The notes under the pieces: generated by a model
Databases searched by the model: none
Told to the model about the DNA's origin: nothing
What the model saw: only the letters and a program-made list of their open reading frames with translations
Translations under genes and position numbers: made by a program
Shown: positions 38,871 through 47,517 of the stretch, piece by piece
Numbering within the stretch: the stretch's first letter is position 1
Layout of the letters: each line of letters starts with the position of its first letter
NCBI GenBank assembly: GCA_018222605.1
Contig: JAAEZZ010000001.1
Span: 186,001 to 250,000 of the forward strand
Source of the DNA: Alphaproteobacteria bacterium
Lineage (GTDB): Bacteria; Pseudomonadota; Alphaproteobacteria; Caulobacterales; Hyphomonadaceae
Direction of reading: 5' to 3'
DNA length: 64,000 nucleotides

Positions 38871-39836
38871 ATGTTTTCCGCCAAATCCCGACCCCGCGAA
38901 ATCGGCGTACTTGTCTTCGAAGACTTCCAGCTGCTGGATGCCGCAGGCCCGATTTCCGTCTTTGAAATGCCTGTCCGGGGAATGTCACCGTCGCCTTACC
39001 GTCTAACGGTATACTCACTCGAGGGCGGCGTGGTCCGCGCATCCAGCGGCGTGCGAATGCATTCGGAAAAGCTGCCCGACAGCCTGACACTGGACACGCT
39101 GGTCGTATCCGGTGGCGAAGGCACGCGGCAGGCCATGCATGACAAGGATTTCCTCAATGCCATACGTGACGTATCCAGCCGGACAAGGCGGACGACATCT
39201 GTGTGTTCTGGGGCCATCCTGCTTGCTGCAGCCGGTCTTCTTGATGGTCGGCGCGCCACAACGCATTGGCGCCGGTGTCCGGATATGGCGCGGCTATTTC
39301 CGGACGTAACCGTCGAAGCAGACCGGATCTTTGTTCAGGACGACAAGTTCTGGACATCTGCAGGCATCACTGCGGGGATCGATCTGGCTTTGGCTCTGGT
39401 AGAAGATGACCTCGGCGCAGACGTCGCACGCCGGGCCGCGCGCGAACTGGTGGTCCATCATCGCAGGCATGGCGGCCAGTCGCAATTCTCCGTCATGCAG
39501 GATGTGAAGCTGCTGTCCGGACGCTTTGATCCGCTCATCGACTGGATTCGTGCAAATCTGTCCGGCAACCTCAAAGTCGAGCAGATTGCCGAACAGGCCG
39601 GGATGAGCCCCAGGAATTTTGCACGCGTTTTCCGGTCCGAAACAGGCACCACACCAGCAAGATTTGTGGAAAAGTTGCGATTGGAAGCAGCACGTCAGCA
39701 CGTTGAAACCACTGGCATATCTCTCAATGAAATCGCGCGGAAAACCGGCTTCGGTGACGCCGAACGCATGCGTGTGGCTTTCGTCCGCGCATATGGACAA
39801 CCGCCGATGGTGTTGCGGCGACAAGGAGGAAATTGA
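38871..39836 (+). CDS. GlxA-type transcriptional regulator (DJ-1/PfpI sensor plus AraC domain)
   Basis: The N-terminal DJ-1/PfpI-like domain (about 8-190; VCSGAILLAAAGLLDGRRATTHWR keeps the Cys-centred elbow) is followed by a two-helix-turn-helix AraC domain (about 220-321) with QIAEQAGMSPRNFARVFRSE and IARKTGFGDAERMRVAFVRA. 321 residues from the ATG giving MFSAKSRPREIGV; AAGGA upstream supports it. The ligand is probably bound in the first domain. It probably regulates the divergent DJ-1 gene (inference). Confidence 0.9.
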   Translation: MFSAKSRPREIGVLVFEDFQLLDAAGPISVFEMPVRGMSPSPYRLTVYSLEGGVVRASSGVRMHSEKLPDSLTLDTLVVSGGEGTRQAMHDKDFLNAIRDVSSRTRRTTSVCSGAILLAAAGLLDGRRATTHWRRCPDMARLFPDVTVEADRIFVQDDKFWTSAGITAGIDLALALVEDDLGADVARRAARELVVHHRRHGGQSQFSVMQDVKLLSGRFDPLIDWIRANLSGNLKVEQIAEQAGMSPRNFARVFRSETGTTPARFVEKLRLEAARQHVETTGISLNEIARKTGFGDAERMRVAFVRAYGQPPMVLRRQGGN

Positions 39837-39881
39837 TCAGATTCAATCATCAGGAATGCTGTTTTTATCGAAAATCGGCAA

Positions 39882-39910
39882 TTGACATATTGTATTTCGA
39901 TATGAATATG
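39882..39910 (+). promoter_or_regulatory. Possible promoter with inverted repeat before the DUF2807 pair
   Basis: A perfect TTGACA (39882-39887) is followed by A+T-rich DNA with a weak -10, and CATATT (39886-39891) repeats inverted as AATATG (39905-39910). This is the only promoter-like block before the two DUF2807 genes. Confidence 0.35.
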
Positions 39911-39936
39911 AGGGTATCAAGTTTTGGAGCATACTC

Positions 39937-40860
39937 ATGAAACGCACTGCCATCTCTGTCGCCGCACTTACCTTGGCAGCCATGCCTGCCCTCGCCGAAA
40001 CCAAATCCTATGACGTGTCAGACTTTGACGCTCTGGATGTCAGCGGCGCCATCATGGTCGAGTACACGCAAGGGCCAGCTCATTCCGTCACCGTGGATCA
40101 GAAGGATGGCGATTTCTCCGATATCCTGATCGAAACCGCAGGCGACGAATTGCAGATCAAGCGCAAGAGCCTCGAAAAGGCCAAATGGCGCAAGAACATG
40201 TCGATCAAGCACAAAAATGGCGAACTTGTCGTCAAGGTGAATGGCGATGTGAAGCCGAGCTATAAAGTCATCGTCACTTCTCCCTCGATCAGCGAACTGG
40301 ACATATCCCAGTCTTCCATGCTGACCGCGAACAATATCTCGGCAGACGAGCTGGAGCTGGACAGCTCCTCAAGCGCCTCCCTGACGGTCAGCGGCACTTC
40401 AAAGGATACCAGCATCGAAGCCTCATCAAGCTCTGATCTCGACGCAGAAGACTTGGTCAGCGACAAGCTGAGCATTGATGCATCTTCCAGCGCAGATGTC
40501 AGCGCAAACGCCTCCGGCGCCGGTCCGGTTGATGTCGAAGCGTCTTCGAGCTCTGATGTAGAAGTCACTATTGCCGGATCGCCCGATGTCGAGATCGACG
40601 CGTCCTCCAGCGCAGATGTTACTGTTGAGGGAAGCTGCAATTTGATCGACGTGGAGGCCTCCTCCTCCGCCGATGTTGATGCCGATGACCTGATCTGCGT
40701 TTCCGCGAAAGTCGAAGCATCCAGCAGCGCTGATGTCGGCGTTCATGCTTCCAAGTCCCTCAAGGCAACTGCCAATAGTGGCGCAGATGTTTTGGTCCAC
40801 GGCGACCCGGCTGAACGTGATGTCAGCAAATCGAGCGGCGGCGACGTCGACTTCAACTAA
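39937..40860 (+). CDS. DUF2807 (putative auto-transporter adhesin head) protein with Ala-Ser-Ser repeats
   Basis: 307 residues with a signal peptide ending ALA (about 20). The domain starts KSYDVSDFDALDVSGAIMVE, then LDISQSSMLTANNISADELE, and becomes a repeat array in which ASSSADV-like heptads recur at least seven times. Such arrays form a right-handed beta-solenoid in this family. Ends SGGDVDFN. Cell-envelope location is certain from the signal; adhesion or metal handling are only suggestions. Followed after 23 bases by a paralogue. Confidence 0.82.
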   Translation: MKRTAISVAALTLAAMPALAETKSYDVSDFDALDVSGAIMVEYTQGPAHSVTVDQKDGDFSDILIETAGDELQIKRKSLEKAKWRKNMSIKHKNGELVVKVNGDVKPSYKVIVTSPSISELDISQSSMLTANNISADELELDSSSSASLTVSGTSKDTSIEASSSSDLDAEDLVSDKLSIDASSSADVSANASGAGPVDVEASSSSDVEVTIAGSPDVEIDASSSADVTVEGSCNLIDVEASSSADVDADDLICVSAKVEASSSADVGVHASKSLKATANSGADVLVHGDPAERDVSKSSGGDVDFN

Positions 40861-40883
40861 TTCCTGAACGGAAGGAAATTCTC

Positions 40884-41537
40884 ATGACAAAACGCATTCT
40901 GTTCGCTGCTGCCTCCGCAGCCCTTGCAGTCACCGCCTTTACGCCGGCCAGCCACGCAGATGTCACCAAGACATATGATGCGGTAAACTTTGATGAACTG
41001 GATGTCGCGGCAGGCGTCGAAGTAAAGTTCACGACAGCCCCGGATTATTCCGTACGCGCGGTTTTCTCCAGAGGCGGCCCTGACGATGTGAAAGTTCGTC
41101 AGGATGGTGATCGGCTCTATCTTGCCCGCAAGAACACATCCAGCCTGAGCAACAAGAAAATGCGCGTCACTTTCCATGTGACCGCACCAAGCCTTGAAGA
41201 GATTGAAGCAAGCTCCGGTTCCTCCCTTCTCGCAGAAGGACTACAGACGGATGACATGGTGATCAACGTCTCCAGCGGCGCATCCGTGTCGGCGTATGGC
41301 AGCTGCAACAAGCTGAACATCAAGGCTTCGTCCGGCGGCTCAGCCAATGCAAAGGAGCTGACCTGCAAGACCGTGAAAGCCGGCGCCAATAGTGGCGGCT
41401 CCGTTCGCGCCTATGCCAGCGACGAAGCCAGCAGCAAGACATCCAGCGGGGGCAGCGTCGACATTTACGGCAACCCAGCCTCACGCTCCGCCAACAAATC
41501 CATGAGTGGCGGGTCTACGGACTTCCACGGCGGCTAA
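40884..41537 (+). CDS. DUF2807 protein, second copy
   Basis: 217 residues, signal peptide ending SHA. Shares with the gene before it the opening KTYDAVNFDELDVAAGVEVK and the closing SGGSTDFHGG, but has a shorter repeat region with SSGGSANA and NSGGSVRA units and two cysteines (GSCNKL, LTCKT) that could form a disulfide. GGAAGG lies upstream of the ATG. Clearly a tandem duplication that has diverged. The stop shares CTAA with the PPK2 gene. Confidence 0.82.
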   Translation: MTKRILFAAASAALAVTAFTPASHADVTKTYDAVNFDELDVAAGVEVKFTTAPDYSVRAVFSRGGPDDVKVRQDGDRLYLARKNTSSLSNKKMRVTFHVTAPSLEEIEASSGSSLLAEGLQTDDMVINVSSGASVSAYGSCNKLNIKASSGGSANAKELTCKTVKAGANSGGSVRAYASDEASSKTSSGGSVDIYGNPASRSANKSMSGGSTDFHGG

Positions 41538-42361
41538 CCGATATCGAAATCGTCCGACTTGTACCCCGGGTTCGGCCATTCGAGGTTCATATCTTCGAGG
41601 GCTCCGCGGACAAGCCGGGCGATCATCGCATTCCGGCGGGTACGGCTGTCTGACGGGATGACATACCAGGGCGCATGCTCTGTCGAACAGCGCTCGATCG
41701 CTGTCTCATAGGCCGCCATGAACTTTGTCCAGTCCTTGCGGTCATCCAGGTCTCCCGGATTGAACTTCCACAGCTTGTGTGGCTCGACCAGACGCTCGGC
41801 AAGGCGCACGCCCTGCTCCTCATGACCAACATTCAGCATGCATTTGACGATGATGACACCATTCTGCGTAAGGTGTTTTTCAAAAGCATTGATCTGGTCG
41901 TAGCGCTGTTCAATCTCTTTCGGGCTGGCCCAGCCGCGTACTTTCACGACCAAAACATCTTCATAGTGTGAACGATCAAAAATGCCGACATTGCCCTTCT
42001 TCGGCACGGCATTGTGGACGCGCCAGAGATAGTCGCGTGCCAATTCGTTCGCGCTGGGCGCTTTGAACGCCTTCACCTCCATGCCGAGGGGCGTCGTGTC
42101 TGCGAAGACACCGCGAATGGTGCCGGATTTTCCTGCTGTGTCCATGCCCTGGAGCACGACCAGAACGGATTGCTTCTTGTGGGCATACAGCATGTCTTTC
42201 AGCTCGTTGATGACGGCCGCATCCTTTTTGAGGCTGGTTGCGGCATCATCCTTGTTGGCAAAGATCGCGTCATCCCGTGTCGGCCGCTCTGCCAGGCTGA
42301 ATGGCTCGCCGGGTTTGGCGACAAGGTGATCGCGAACATGCTTGATGCTGGGTATGTCCAT
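41534..42361 (-). CDS. ppk2: Polyphosphate kinase 2 family nucleotide phosphotransferase
   Basis: Uses polyphosphate to phosphorylate nucleotides. Walker A is VVLQGMDTAGKSGTIRGVF near residue 70, Walker B is FDRSHYEDVLVVKVRG, and the lid has EEQGVRLAERL. The short form (275 residues from ATG 42361) matches the AMP/ADP-phosphorylating class. It lies directly downstream of the rpsD terminator on the same strand, so expression depends on read-through or its own promoter. Confidence 0.92.
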   Translation of the reverse strand: MDIPSIKHVRDHLVAKPGEPFSLAERPTRDDAIFANKDDAATSLKKDAAVINELKDMLYAHKKQSVLVVLQGMDTAGKSGTIRGVFADTTPLGMEVKAFKAPSANELARDYLWRVHNAVPKKGNVGIFDRSHYEDVLVVKVRGWASPKEIEQRYDQINAFEKHLTQNGVIIVKCMLNVGHEEQGVRLAERLVEPHKLWKFNPGDLDDRKDWTKFMAAYETAIERCSTEHAPWYVIPSDSRTRRNAMIARLVRGALEDMNLEWPNPGYKSDDFDIG

Positions 42362-42375
42362 ATGGGGCAGGTCTC

Positions 42376-42408
42376 CAAAAAGAAAGGCCGCACCAGTCTG
42401 GCGCGGCC
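42376..42408 (-). terminator. Rho-independent terminator of rpsD
   Basis: On the minus strand GGCCGCGCC pairs with GGTGCGGCC (outer stem 42386-42391/42403-42408) and is followed by TTTCTTTTT (plus-strand A-run at 42376-42385). A typical intrinsic terminator, between rpsD and ppk2. Confidence 0.85.
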
Positions 42409-42437
42409 CATCAAATAGTTCAAGAAATTCAGTCCTC

Positions 42438-43055
42438 TTAGGAGGAGTAGAATTCGACCACCTGTGCCGGTTCCATTTGGACCGGGTATGGCACGTCGGA
42501 GAGTTCCGGAACGCGCACATAAGTGGCTGTCATCGCTTTCGGGTCGACTTCGACATATTCCGGAACGTCACGCTCCGGGCTGCCGAGTGCTTCAAGCACC
42601 AGAGCCAGGTTGCGGGACTTTTCGCGGATCTGAACAACATCGCCCGCTTTCAGGCGGACAGAACCGATATTACAGCGGCGACCATTCACCATCACGTGGC
42701 CGTGGTTGATGAATTGACGGGCAGCAAAGATCGTTGGAACGAATTTCGCACGATACACAACGGCATCGAGACGGGATTCGAGCAGACCGATCAGGTTCTC
42801 GGAGGTGTTGCCTTTCATGCGGTTCGCATCTTCGTAAATACGAAGGAACTGCTTCTCCGTGATGTCGCCGTAGTAGCCTTTCAGCTTCTGCTTCGCCATC
42901 AGCTGCATACCATAGTCGGACGTCTTGCTGCGACGGCTTTGACCGTGCTGGCCCGGCTTGTAATTACGCTTGTTTACAGGAGATTTGGGGCGGCCCCAGA
43001 TGTTTTCACCGACGCGACGGTCGATTTTGTACTTCGCGCTGTGGCGACGAGACAT
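42438..43055 (-). CDS. rpsD: 30S ribosomal protein S4
   Basis: Primary 16S rRNA-binding protein of the small subunit. It begins [20 protein letters not shown], has the S4 RNA-binding domain [21 protein letters not shown] near residue 100, and [17 protein letters not shown] near the end. 205 residues, the alphaproteobacterial form without a Cys-rich zinc site. Monocistronic, with its own terminator. Confidence 0.98.
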   Translation of the reverse strand: MSRRHSAKYKIDRRVGENIWGRPKSPVNKRNYKPGQHGQSRRSKTSDYGMQLMAKQKLKGYYGDITEKQFLRIYEDANRMKGNTSENLIGLLESRLDAVVYRAKFVPTIFAARQFINHGHVMVNGRRCNIGSVRLKAGDVVQIREKSRNLALVLEALGSPERDVPEYVEVDPKAMTATYVRVPELSDVPYPVQMEPAQVVEFYSS

Positions 43056-43233
43056 GGTAGTACCTCATTATCGACGCGGGCCGGTGGGCGACGCTCATTC
43101 GCACCCACGATTTCAACGGCGGCACCGCACCATCCCGTTGTGAAGCGCGGGGTAAACACCAAACATCTTCTTCCGTCAAGCTGCACACCTGCTACAGCTA
43201 GGGCTAATCATAAAGACCATAAGGGAGGAAAGC

Positions 43234-44049
43234 ATGGGTTTACTGGACGGACGTGTCGCAATTGTTACGGGCGCAGGCAGCGGGATCGGACTGGCAGCCG
43301 CAGAAGCACTGGCCCAGGAGGGCGCAGCGGTACTGGCGACAGACATTGACGAGGACGGCCTGAAAGTTACCGCCAGCCGTATCAAGGCCAATGGCGGCAA
43401 GGTGGAGACGCTGCAACAGGATGTGACGGACGAAGCGATGTGGGACATCGCCTTTGAGACGGCAGAGAACAAGCTCGGCACCCCTTCTATCCTAATAAAC
43501 AATGCCGGCATCGCCATTGGCGGGGCTATCGCGGATTTCTCGCTGGATGACTGGAAACGCCAGATGAGCGTCAATGTCGACAGCGTGTTTCTGGGCACGC
43601 GGGCGGCCATTCGCCGAATGCAGGAAAATGGCGGCTCCATTGTGAATATTTCCTCTGTCGCAGGCCTGAAGGGCGCAGCAGGGCTCAGCGCCTATTGCAC
43701 ATCCAAAGGCGCGGTGAGGCTGTTTACCAAATCTGCCGCGGTGGAATGCGCGCAGATGGGCTGGCCGATCCGGGTGAACTCGGTGCATCCCGGTATCATC
43801 GATACGCCGATTTGGCAGAAATCCATCTCAAGGCTGACCGAGACCATGGACCCTGAGACAGCCAGCATCATGACTGCGCCGGATGGCTCGAATGAGATGA
43901 ATGTCGCCCTGCTTGGCGCGCAATCCTCTCCCATGGGCCGTGCCGGACGCCCAGATGAAGTGGCGAATCTGATCGTCTTCCTGGCATCCGACAAATCAAG
44001 CTATATCAACGGACAGGAACATGTCGTCGATGGCGCGATGACGGCCTGA
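43234..44049 (+). CDS. Short-chain dehydrogenase/reductase
   Basis: Classical SDR: NAD(P)-binding GAGSGIG near residue 14, NNAGIAIGG, the catalytic Ser in VNISSVAG, YCTSK with the catalytic Tyr and Lys, and HPGIIDTPIW. An Asp after the second strand (LATDID) points to NAD rather than NADP. 271 residues. A good AGGGAGG lies upstream. Neighbours a CoA transferase and prpE, which hints at acyl-CoA or alcohol metabolism; substrate not determined. Confidence 0.92.
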   Translation: MGLLDGRVAIVTGAGSGIGLAAAEALAQEGAAVLATDIDEDGLKVTASRIKANGGKVETLQQDVTDEAMWDIAFETAENKLGTPSILINNAGIAIGGAIADFSLDDWKRQMSVNVDSVFLGTRAAIRRMQENGGSIVNISSVAGLKGAAGLSAYCTSKGAVRLFTKSAAVECAQMGWPIRVNSVHPGIIDTPIWQKSISRLTETMDPETASIMTAPDGSNEMNVALLGAQSSPMGRAGRPDEVANLIVFLASDKSSYINGQEHVVDGAMTA

Positions 44050-44054
44050 CGCGC

Positions 44055-45260
44055 TTAGACAATCCCCGACTGTTTCAGCTTTTCGACCTGCTCTGGCGTC
44101 AGTTCCAGCAGGTCGGTCAGCACGTCGGCTGTATGCTGGCCGAGACGGTCGGGCCCTGCCCAACGGATTTTGCCCGGCGTACCGGTCAGACGCGGAACGA
44201 TATTCTGCTGCAGGATGCCGGGCCAGCGCTCTGACGGCACCTCCACGAGCGATTGCCGGGCCTTGTAGTGCGGATCTTCCAGCATGTCTGAGGCCCGGAA
44301 CACTTTGCCCACCGGAACGGCCGCCTCGACCATTGCGGCTTGGATCTCGTCAATCGTGCGGTTGGAGGTCCAGTCATTGATGATGGCGTCCAGTTCGGCC
44401 ATGTTTTCGCCGCGCCCAGCATGGGTGTTGAAGCGCGGATCGCCTTTCAGGTCAGGCTGTCCGATGGCCTTGCAGAGGCGCGCAAACACTGTTGGCTGGT
44501 TGGCCGCAATAATGACCATGCCGTCGCTACCATCATAGATGTTGGAGGGCGCAATAGACGGCAGTACGGAGCCTGAACGTTCGCGCGTATAGCCCTCAAA
44601 CTGGTATTCCGGGACCAGCCCTTCCATGAAGGCCAGCACGGACTCATAGATACTCGTATCAATCATCTGGCCTTCGCCAGTCTTCTCGCGGTGGTGCAGA
44701 GCCGCCAGCGCCCCAAAGGCAGAGAAGAGGCCAGCCAGACTGTCACCCAGAGAGATGCCCGCGCGGGAGGGCTTCCGGTCCGGCTCTCCCATCAGATAGC
44801 GCACCCCGCCCATCGCCTCACCGACTGAGGCATAGCCTGGACGCGCGGAGTAAGGGCCCGTCTGGCCATAGCCGGAGACGCGGATCATGATCAGGCCAGG
44901 ATTGACTTTCTTAAGCTCCTCATAGCCAAGGCCCCATTTTTCGAGTGTGCCGGGGCGGAAATTCTCGATAAGGAAGTCCGCCTCCGCGACGAGTTGCTTC
45001 AGAAGGCCCTGCCCCTCTTCCGTCCGCAAGTTCAGCGTGATGCAGCGTTTGCCGCGCGCACAGACACTCCACCAGAGTGGAAAGCCATCCCGGCCCCATT
45101 CGCGCAGTGGATCGCCCTGCCCTGGCGGTTCGACCTTGATGACATCCGCGCCCATGTCCGCGAACATCTGGCCGCAGAATGGGCCCGCCACCAACTGGCC
45201 AAGTTCAATGACCCGCAGATCTGTTAGCGGACCTGACCGCTCTGTGCTGGTTTCCGGCAT
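44055..45260 (-). CDS. Class III CoA transferase (CaiB/BaiF family)
   Basis: Moves CoA between carboxylic acids. Opens with LTDLRVIELGQLVAGPFCGQ, FADMGADVIKVEPP and ENFRPGTLEKWGLGYEEL, then RVSGYGQTGPYSARPGYASV. The catalytic Asp lies in GISLGDSLAGLF near residue 175. 401 residues, complete. Faces the SDR gene tail to tail with five bases between the stops. Substrate unknown. Confidence 0.92.
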   Translation of the reverse strand: MPETSTERSGPLTDLRVIELGQLVAGPFCGQMFADMGADVIKVEPPGQGDPLREWGRDGFPLWWSVCARGKRCITLNLRTEEGQGLLKQLVAEADFLIENFRPGTLEKWGLGYEELKKVNPGLIMIRVSGYGQTGPYSARPGYASVGEAMGGVRYLMGEPDRKPSRAGISLGDSLAGLFSAFGALAALHHREKTGEGQMIDTSIYESVLAFMEGLVPEYQFEGYTRERSGSVLPSIAPSNIYDGSDGMVIIAANQPTVFARLCKAIGQPDLKGDPRFNTHAGRGENMAELDAIINDWTSNRTIDEIQAAMVEAAVPVGKVFRASDMLEDPHYKARQSLVEVPSERWPGILQQNIVPRLTGTPGKIRWAGPDRLGQHTADVLTDLLELTPEQVEKLKQSGIV

Positions 45261-45515
45261 ATGCCTCTCCGATAAATATCAAGCTGACATCTTTTGTCCC
45301 GTCGTCATGCCGGGACAATCCATATCGAGTCGCTTCCCCTTCTAGCGGGATGCGACCGATTTACCCAATCCTGCCTGAATCTCCCATTTCCCCTCCGGAT
45401 TAGACTAAAGGCGTATTGTCATGTCCTGTCGCAGACGTAACAGCTGACATCAGGCCTCGCTTGAGACAGCACACTCCTTGCCCGTCTCTGCGACAAGAGG
45501 CCGAGGGAGAGATGC

Positions 45516-47435
45516 ATGACCAGCTACAAAGACGTCTACACTTCATGGAAATCTGCGCCGGAAGCCTTTTGGGCCGAAGCGGCAAGCGCCATCGACTGGG
45601 TAAAGCCTGCGGACAAGGTGTTTGATTCTGAGCAAGGCGTTTACGGGCGATGGTTTGCGGGCGCCGAATGCAATACAGCGTATAATTGTCTGGACCGCCA
45701 TGTAGACGCAGGCCGGGGCGATCAGAACGCCCTGATCTATGACAGCCCGATCACTGGCGCGCAGAAGACCTATACCTATTCAGAGCTGCTGGAAGAGGTC
45801 GCGACTTTTGCGGCAGCACTGCAATCGCGTGGCATTACCAAGGGCGACCGTGTGGTGATCTATATGCCGATGATCCCGCAGGCCGCGATCGCGATGCTGG
45901 CTTGCGCGCGTATTGGCGCGATACACTCGGTTGTCTTTGGCGGCTTTGCTCCGCACGAGCTGGCAACGCGGATTGATGATGCGACGCCAAAGGCAATGCT
46001 CTGCGCCTCCTGCGGCATAGAGCCGAACCGTGTCATCCCCTACAAGCCGCTTGTCGATGAAGCGATCAATCTTTCCCGCCACAAGCCGGATACCTGCGTC
46101 GTTTTCCAGCGCGAACAAGTGACGGCAAATCTGGACCAGGCCCGAGATGCCGACTGGATGGAGCTGATGGACGAGATGTCCGCCAGGGGTGAGCGGGCAG
46201 ACTGCGTACCCGTAGCGGGCACTGACCCGCTTTATGTGCTCTACACGTCTGGCACCACCGGCAAACCGAAAGGCGTTGTGCGCGACAATGGCGGCCATAT
46301 GGTGGCACTGAAATGGTCGATGGAAAACATCTATGGCGTGAAGCCGGGTGAAGTTTTCTGGGCTGCATCTGATGTTGGCTGGGTCGTGGGACACTCCTAC
46401 ATCGTGTACGCACCATTACTGCATGGCTGCACCACGGTAATGTTCGAAGGCAAACCCGTCGGCACTCCGGATGCCGGGGTGTTCTGGCGCATGATTGATG
46501 AGCACAATATCGCCGCGCTGTTCACCGCGCCCACTGCCCTGCGCGCCATCAAGAAGGAAGATCCGCAAGGCAACCTGCTGAAAGGTTACGACATCAGCAG
46601 CCTGCGAACCCTGTTTCTGGCTGGTGAACGGGCCGATCCGGATACAATACAGTGGTCTGAGAAACTTCTGGATATCCCCGTTATTGACCATTGGTGGCAA
46701 ACGGAGACCGGCTGGACGATTGCTGGCAATCCAATGGGTATCGAGCATCTACCTATCAAATACGGCTCATCCACCGTGCCGATGCCAGGGTATGAAATCC
46801 ATATTCTGGATGAGAGCGGCCATGAAGTGCCGCGCGGAGATCTTGGCGCGATCTGTGTAAAGCTGCCGCTGCCCCCCGGATGCCTGCCGACCCTATGGAA
46901 GAATAATGACCGGTTCCGCGAAAGCTATCTGGCAAATTTCCCCGGCTATTACGAAACCGCGGATGCCGGATATATGGACGAAGATGGCTATCTCCATATC
47001 ATGGCGCGTACGGATGATATCATCAATGTGGCGGGTCATCGCCTCTCGACCGGCGGCATGGAGGAAGTGCTCTCCGCTCACCCGGCCGTTGCAGAATGCG
47101 CCGTCGTCAGCGTGGCAGACAGCCTGAAGGGCCAGGTTCCAGTTGGCTTCATTATCCTGAAGGCAGGCGTTGAAGAGCCCTCGGAGCAGATTGAAGCCGA
47201 ATGCGTAAAACTGGTGCGTGAGCACATCGGAGCGGTCGCTGCGCTGAGGAAGGTGATGACGGTAGGCCGCCTGCCGAAGACGCGGTCTGGCAAGATCCTG
47301 CGCGCGACGATCCGTAAGATCGCTGACGGCGAAGACTGGGCCATGCCCGCCACCGTGGATGATCCGAAAATCTTCAATGAGATTGAGGACGTCATGAAAG
47401 ACCACAAGGTCGGCACGATTACGCCAACGGAATAA
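45516..47435 (+). CDS. prpE: Propionyl-CoA synthetase (AMP-forming)
   Basis: Activates propionate (and acetate to a lesser degree) to the CoA thioester. ACS-type enzyme: AMP-binding YTSGTTGKPKGVVRDNGGH near residue 245, whose VVRDNGGH is typical of PrpE; WWQTETGW; and the C-terminal TRSGKILR with the catalytic, acetylation-sensitive Lys. 639 residues. No methylcitrate-cycle genes (prpB, prpC, prpD) lie nearby, so propionate may instead go through the methylmalonyl route (inference). Confidence 0.9.
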   Translation: MTSYKDVYTSWKSAPEAFWAEAASAIDWVKPADKVFDSEQGVYGRWFAGAECNTAYNCLDRHVDAGRGDQNALIYDSPITGAQKTYTYSELLEEVATFAAALQSRGITKGDRVVIYMPMIPQAAIAMLACARIGAIHSVVFGGFAPHELATRIDDATPKAMLCASCGIEPNRVIPYKPLVDEAINLSRHKPDTCVVFQREQVTANLDQARDADWMELMDEMSARGERADCVPVAGTDPLYVLYTSGTTGKPKGVVRDNGGHMVALKWSMENIYGVKPGEVFWAASDVGWVVGHSYIVYAPLLHGCTTVMFEGKPVGTPDAGVFWRMIDEHNIAALFTAPTALRAIKKEDPQGNLLKGYDISSLRTLFLAGERADPDTIQWSEKLLDIPVIDHWWQTETGWTIAGNPMGIEHLPIKYGSSTVPMPGYEIHILDESGHEVPRGDLGAICVKLPLPPGCLPTLWKNNDRFRESYLANFPGYYETADAGYMDEDGYLHIMARTDDIINVAGHRLSTGGMEEVLSAHPAVAECAVVSVADSLKGQVPVGFIILKAGVEEPSEQIEAECVKLVREHIGAVAALRKVMTVGRLPKTRSGKILRATIRKIADGEDWAMPATVDDPKIFNEIEDVMKDHKVGTITPTE

Positions 47436-47517
47436 CCGGTTTCCAGCTCCCCTGTATTGAAGTTTCACCCAGATAGGCCTATCGCAGGGTAATGCGCCAT
47501 CAGGGGAGCATGAACCG

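Noticed and set aside
40372..40740. CRISPR array in the repetitive part of the DUF2807 gene
   Set aside because: The repetition is at protein level (ASSSADV units of varying codons) inside an open frame; there are no equal direct repeats with spacers, and none were seen elsewhere in the window.
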